Shown here piece after piece: positions 5,223-7,219 of a stretch of 7,219 nt of DNA. The first letter of the stretch is position 1, and the number at the start of each line of letters is the position of its first letter. This DNA is from JBPOIS01 sp052034295 (GTDB taxonomy: Bacteria > Pseudomonadota > Gammaproteobacteria > Pseudomonadales > Moraxellaceae), in assembly GCA_052034295.1 (NCBI GenBank), contig JBPOIS010000168.1, forward strand, positions 1-7,219, in the 5' to 3' direction. The notes beneath the pieces were generated by a model. It was not told the origin of the DNA. It ran no database searches and saw nothing but the letters and a program-made list of their open reading frames with translations. A program made the translations under genes and the position numbers.

Positions 5223-6800
5223 ATGTCCGTGCTTGATGCCACCCTCAGCCAACAGCTCCGGGGCTATCTGGAATTGCTGCGCCGCCCGATCGAGCTGATT
5301 GCCTCGCTGGACGACCAGCACCCACAGTCCGCCGAGATGGGCCAGCTGCTGCAGGAGATTGCTGCGCTGTCCCCGCAGATCCGCCTGCGCCACGACGGTC
5401 AGGCCAGCCGACGGCCCTCGTTCAGCGTGGCCGCCGTGGGCGAACCGGCACGGATTCACTTTGCGGCGATTCCGCTGGGGCATGAATTCACCTCGCTGGT
5501 GCTGGCGCTGCTGTGGACCGGCGGTCACCCGCCCAAATTCAGCGACGAGCAACTGGCACAGGTGCGCGCCATCCAGCCTGCGCCGCAGGGCGACTGGCAG
5601 ATCGACACCTTCGTATCGCTGTCCTGCCACAACTGCCCGGACGTGGTGCAGGCCTTCAACCTCATGGCCGCCCTGAATCCGCACGTGCAGCACACCATGA
5701 TTGATGGTGCCCTGTTCCGTGACGAAGTCGAACAGCGCCAGATCATGGCCGTGCCGATGGTGTTTCATGGCGAACAGCAGCTCGGTTCAGGGCGCATGAC
5801 CCTCGATGAGCTGATCGGCAAGCTCGACAGCGACAAGGCCGCGCGTGAAGCCAACGCCATCAGCCAGCAGGCCCCCTTTGATGTGCTGGTGGTCGGGGGT
5901 GGACCCGCAGGCAGCAACGCCGCCATCTATGCCGCCCGCAAGGGCATCCGCACCGGCATCGTCGCGCAGCGCTTCGGCGGGCAGGTGCTGGACACCGTGG
6001 CGATCGAAAACTTTTTGTCGGTACAGGAAACCACCGGAGCCCGGCTGGCCGCCGACATGGAAAGCCATGTGCGCCAGTACGGCGTCGAGATCATGAACGG
6101 CCAGAACGTGCAGAGCCTGCAGCCCGCGGACGCCGGGGGCCTGCTGACCCTGACGCTGGAATCCGGCGCGGTGGTGCGCAGCAGGACCGTGGTGCTGGCC
6201 ACTGGTGCACGCTGGCGCAAGATGAATGTGCCGGGTGAACTCGAATACACCGGGCGCGGCGTGGCCTACTGCCCGCACTGTGACGGCCCGCTGTTCAAGG
6301 GCAAAAAAGTCGCCGTCATCGGCGGCGGCAACTCCGGGGTTGAAGCGGCGATTGATCTGGCCGGCATCGTCGAACACGTCACCCTGTTTGAGTTTGACAG
6401 CAAACTGCGCGCCGATCAGGTGCTGCAGGACAAACTGCGCAGCCTGCCCAATGCCACGGTGCTGACCAGCGTACTGACCACCGCCGTCCAGGGCGATGGC
6501 AGCAAGGTGACTGGCCTGACCTATCAGGACCGCAGCGATCAAAGCAGCCATGATTTGGCACTGGATGGGGTGTTTGTGCAGATCGGCCTGTTGCCGAACA
6601 CCGAATGGCTGAAAGGCACGCTGGAGATCAGCCCACGGGGGGAAATCGCCATCGACGAGCGCTGCGCCACCTCGCTGCCGGGGGTGTTTGCAGCCGGGGA
6701 TGCCACCACGGTGCCCTACAAACAGATCAGCATCGCCAGTGGCGAAGGCGCCAAAGCCGCGCTGTCGGCCTTTGACCACCTGATCCGCCAGCAGGGTTAA
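5223..6800 (+). CDS. ahpF: Alkyl hydroperoxide reductase subunit F
   Basis: Cytoplasmic FAD-dependent NADH:disulfide oxidoreductase that reduces oxidised AhpC. It has 525 residues (E. coli 521). The N-terminal tandem thioredoxin-like domain (1-200) carries the C135-HN-C138 redox pair that hands electrons to AhpC, within the conserved SLSCHNCPDVVQA. After a linker, the thioredoxin-reductase-like body has the FAD motif GGGPAG (225-230), ATGARW (327-332), the second redox pair C350-PH-C353 (AYCPHCDGPLFKGK), the NAD-binding GGGNSG (367-372) and the second FAD motif GVFAAGDATTVPYKQ near 487-501. The whole chain aligns without gaps of note to enteric AhpF. ATG 5223 follows AAGGAG at 5210-5215 by 7 bases. 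It lies 130 bases after ahpC, in the same direction and probably in one operon, and ends before the terminator at 6827-6855. Confidence 0.98.
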   Translation: MSVLDATLSQQLRGYLELLRRPIELIASLDDQHPQSAEMGQLLQEIAALSPQIRLRHDGQASRRPSFSVAAVGEPARIHFAAIPLGHEFTSLVLALLWTGGHPPKFSDEQLAQVRAIQPAPQGDWQIDTFVSLSCHNCPDVVQAFNLMAALNPHVQHTMIDGALFRDEVEQRQIMAVPMVFHGEQQLGSGRMTLDELIGKLDSDKAAREANAISQQAPFDVLVVGGGPAGSNAAIYAARKGIRTGIVAQRFGGQVLDTVAIENFLSVQETTGARLAADMESHVRQYGVEIMNGQNVQSLQPADAGGLLTLTLESGAVVRSRTVVLATGARWRKMNVPGELEYTGRGVAYCPHCDGPLFKGKKVAVIGGGNSGVEAAIDLAGIVEHVTLFEFDSKLRADQVLQDKLRSLPNATVLTSVLTTAVQGDGSKVTGLTYQDRSDQSSHDLALDGVFVQIGLLPNTEWLKGTLEISPRGEIAIDERCATSLPGVFAAGDATTVPYKQISIASGEGAKAALSAFDHLIRQQG

Positions 6801-6826
6801 AGTCCAACCCATCCACCCAAACTGCC

Positions 6827-6855
6827 AAAAAGGCCAGCACCTGCTGGTCTTTTTT
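6827..6855 (+). terminator. Intrinsic terminator of the ahpCF operon
   Basis: AAAAAGGCCAGCA, loop CC, then TGCTGGTCTTTTTT: a GC-rich 7-bp stem (one G-U pair) extended by an A/T stem and ending in six T. It begins 27 bases after ahpF. The A tract on the left arm could also let it act on the opposite strand. Confidence 0.9.
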
Positions 6856-6888
6856 GCGCAAATCTGCCTCGCTGCAACCGGCAGACTC

Positions 6889-6897
6889 TGGTATAAA
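6889..6897 (+). promoter_or_regulatory. Extended -10 promoter of the outer-membrane protein gene
   Basis: TGGTATAAA is an extended -10 element (TG, one base, then 5/6 to TATAAT) downstream of the ahpF terminator. It would start transcription near 6904, about 25 bases before the next start codon. No clear -35 box is present, as is common for extended -10 promoters. Confidence 0.55.
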
Positions 6898-6928
6898 CCG
6901 GCGAGATTTTAAACGGATGTGTAACCCC

Positions 6929-7219
6929 ATGCGCCATTTGATTTTGACCGTTTTGACCGCTGCTGCGCTGGCCGCCCCCATGGCCCACGCCGACCTGATT
7001 GGCCTGTACGCCGTGGCCGATGGCTGGCGCTATGACGGCACTGCCGACATTGCCCAGACCGGCACCACACCCGAGCATTTTGAGCTGGGCAACAAAACCG
7101 TGCCCAGTCTGGCCGTGGCCTTTGAGCATCCAGCCCCGCTGGTGCCCAACGTGCGCGTGCAATACACCGCCCTCAAGGGCAACGACACGTTGAACAGCCT
7201 GTTGTTTAAATTTGACAAC
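6929..7219 (+). CDS. Outer-membrane beta-barrel protein, TIGR04219-like (5' part)
   Basis: The first 97 codons of a gene that leaves the window still open. The protein begins with a classical signal peptide (MRHLILTVLTAAALAAPMAHA, cleavage after AHA). The mature start DLIGLYAVADGWRYDGTADI and the later SLAVAFEHPAPLVPNVRVQY resemble the family named TIGR04219 outer-membrane beta-barrel protein, where the N-terminal strand LGVYAGxGxW and the motif EHPxPLLPNxxLQ recur. Alternating polar and apolar residues suit barrel strands. Function of the family is unknown to me. ATG 6929 is preferred; an in-frame ATG at 6917 would only lengthen the signal peptide, and the ribosome site is weak for both. It is transcribed separately from ahpCF by its own extended -10 promoter. 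Family assignment is from memory and moderately sure. Confidence 0.8.
   Translation, partial: MRHLILTVLTAAALAAPMAHADLIGLYAVADGWRYDGTADIAQTGTTPEHFELGNKTVPSLAVAFEHPAPLVPNVRVQYTALKGNDTLNSLLFKFDN

Noticed and set aside
5787..6812. 341-codon open frame on the minus strand opposite ahpF
   Set aside because: Antisense shadow of ahpF; no recognisable domain, and ahpF is beyond doubt.

Overview
This is a GC-rich stretch of a Gram-negative chromosome, most likely a proteobacterium. The enteric-type AhpC/AhpF pair, a DapB carrying the Gram-negative HHRHK active site, a four-repeat DnaJ, an outer-membrane beta-barrel precursor and a periplasmic START protein all fit this. The dnaJ-to-dapB order is familiar from gammaproteobacteria, while the protein flavour also suits betaproteobacteria such as Neisseriales. 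I cannot fix the genus from the sequence alone.

Layout. Four intact genes lie on the minus strand. Read in their own direction they are: a membrane-anchored metzincin protease with a long coiled coil (4197-3265), dnaJ (3093-1966), dapB (1572-754) and an exported START-domain protein (705-16). Between dnaJ and dapB, just past a strong dnaJ terminator, lies the 3' remnant of a gene for a Rieske-domain oxidoreductase (about 1881-1720). On the plus strand, after an AT-rich divergent regulatory region (4198-4534), come ahpC (4535-5092) and ahpF (5223-6800), a strong terminator (6827-6855), and the start of an outer-membrane beta-barrel gene (6929 onward) that runs off the window.

Function. AhpC and AhpF form the alkyl hydroperoxide reductase: AhpF passes electrons from NADH to AhpC, which destroys H2O2 and organic peroxides. 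DnaJ is the Hsp40 co-chaperone of DnaK. Here dnaK is not next to it, and dnaJ has its own candidate heat-shock (sigma-32-like) promoter. DapB makes tetrahydrodipicolinate for lysine and peptidoglycan. The protease, START protein and barrel protein act in the envelope and are poorly characterised.

I see no phage, insertion sequence, CRISPR array, tRNA/rRNA or unknown multi-gene system. The points most worth a second look are the coiled-coil insertion in the metzincin, the Rieske gene remnant, and the dyads and stem-loops around ahpC-ahpF.
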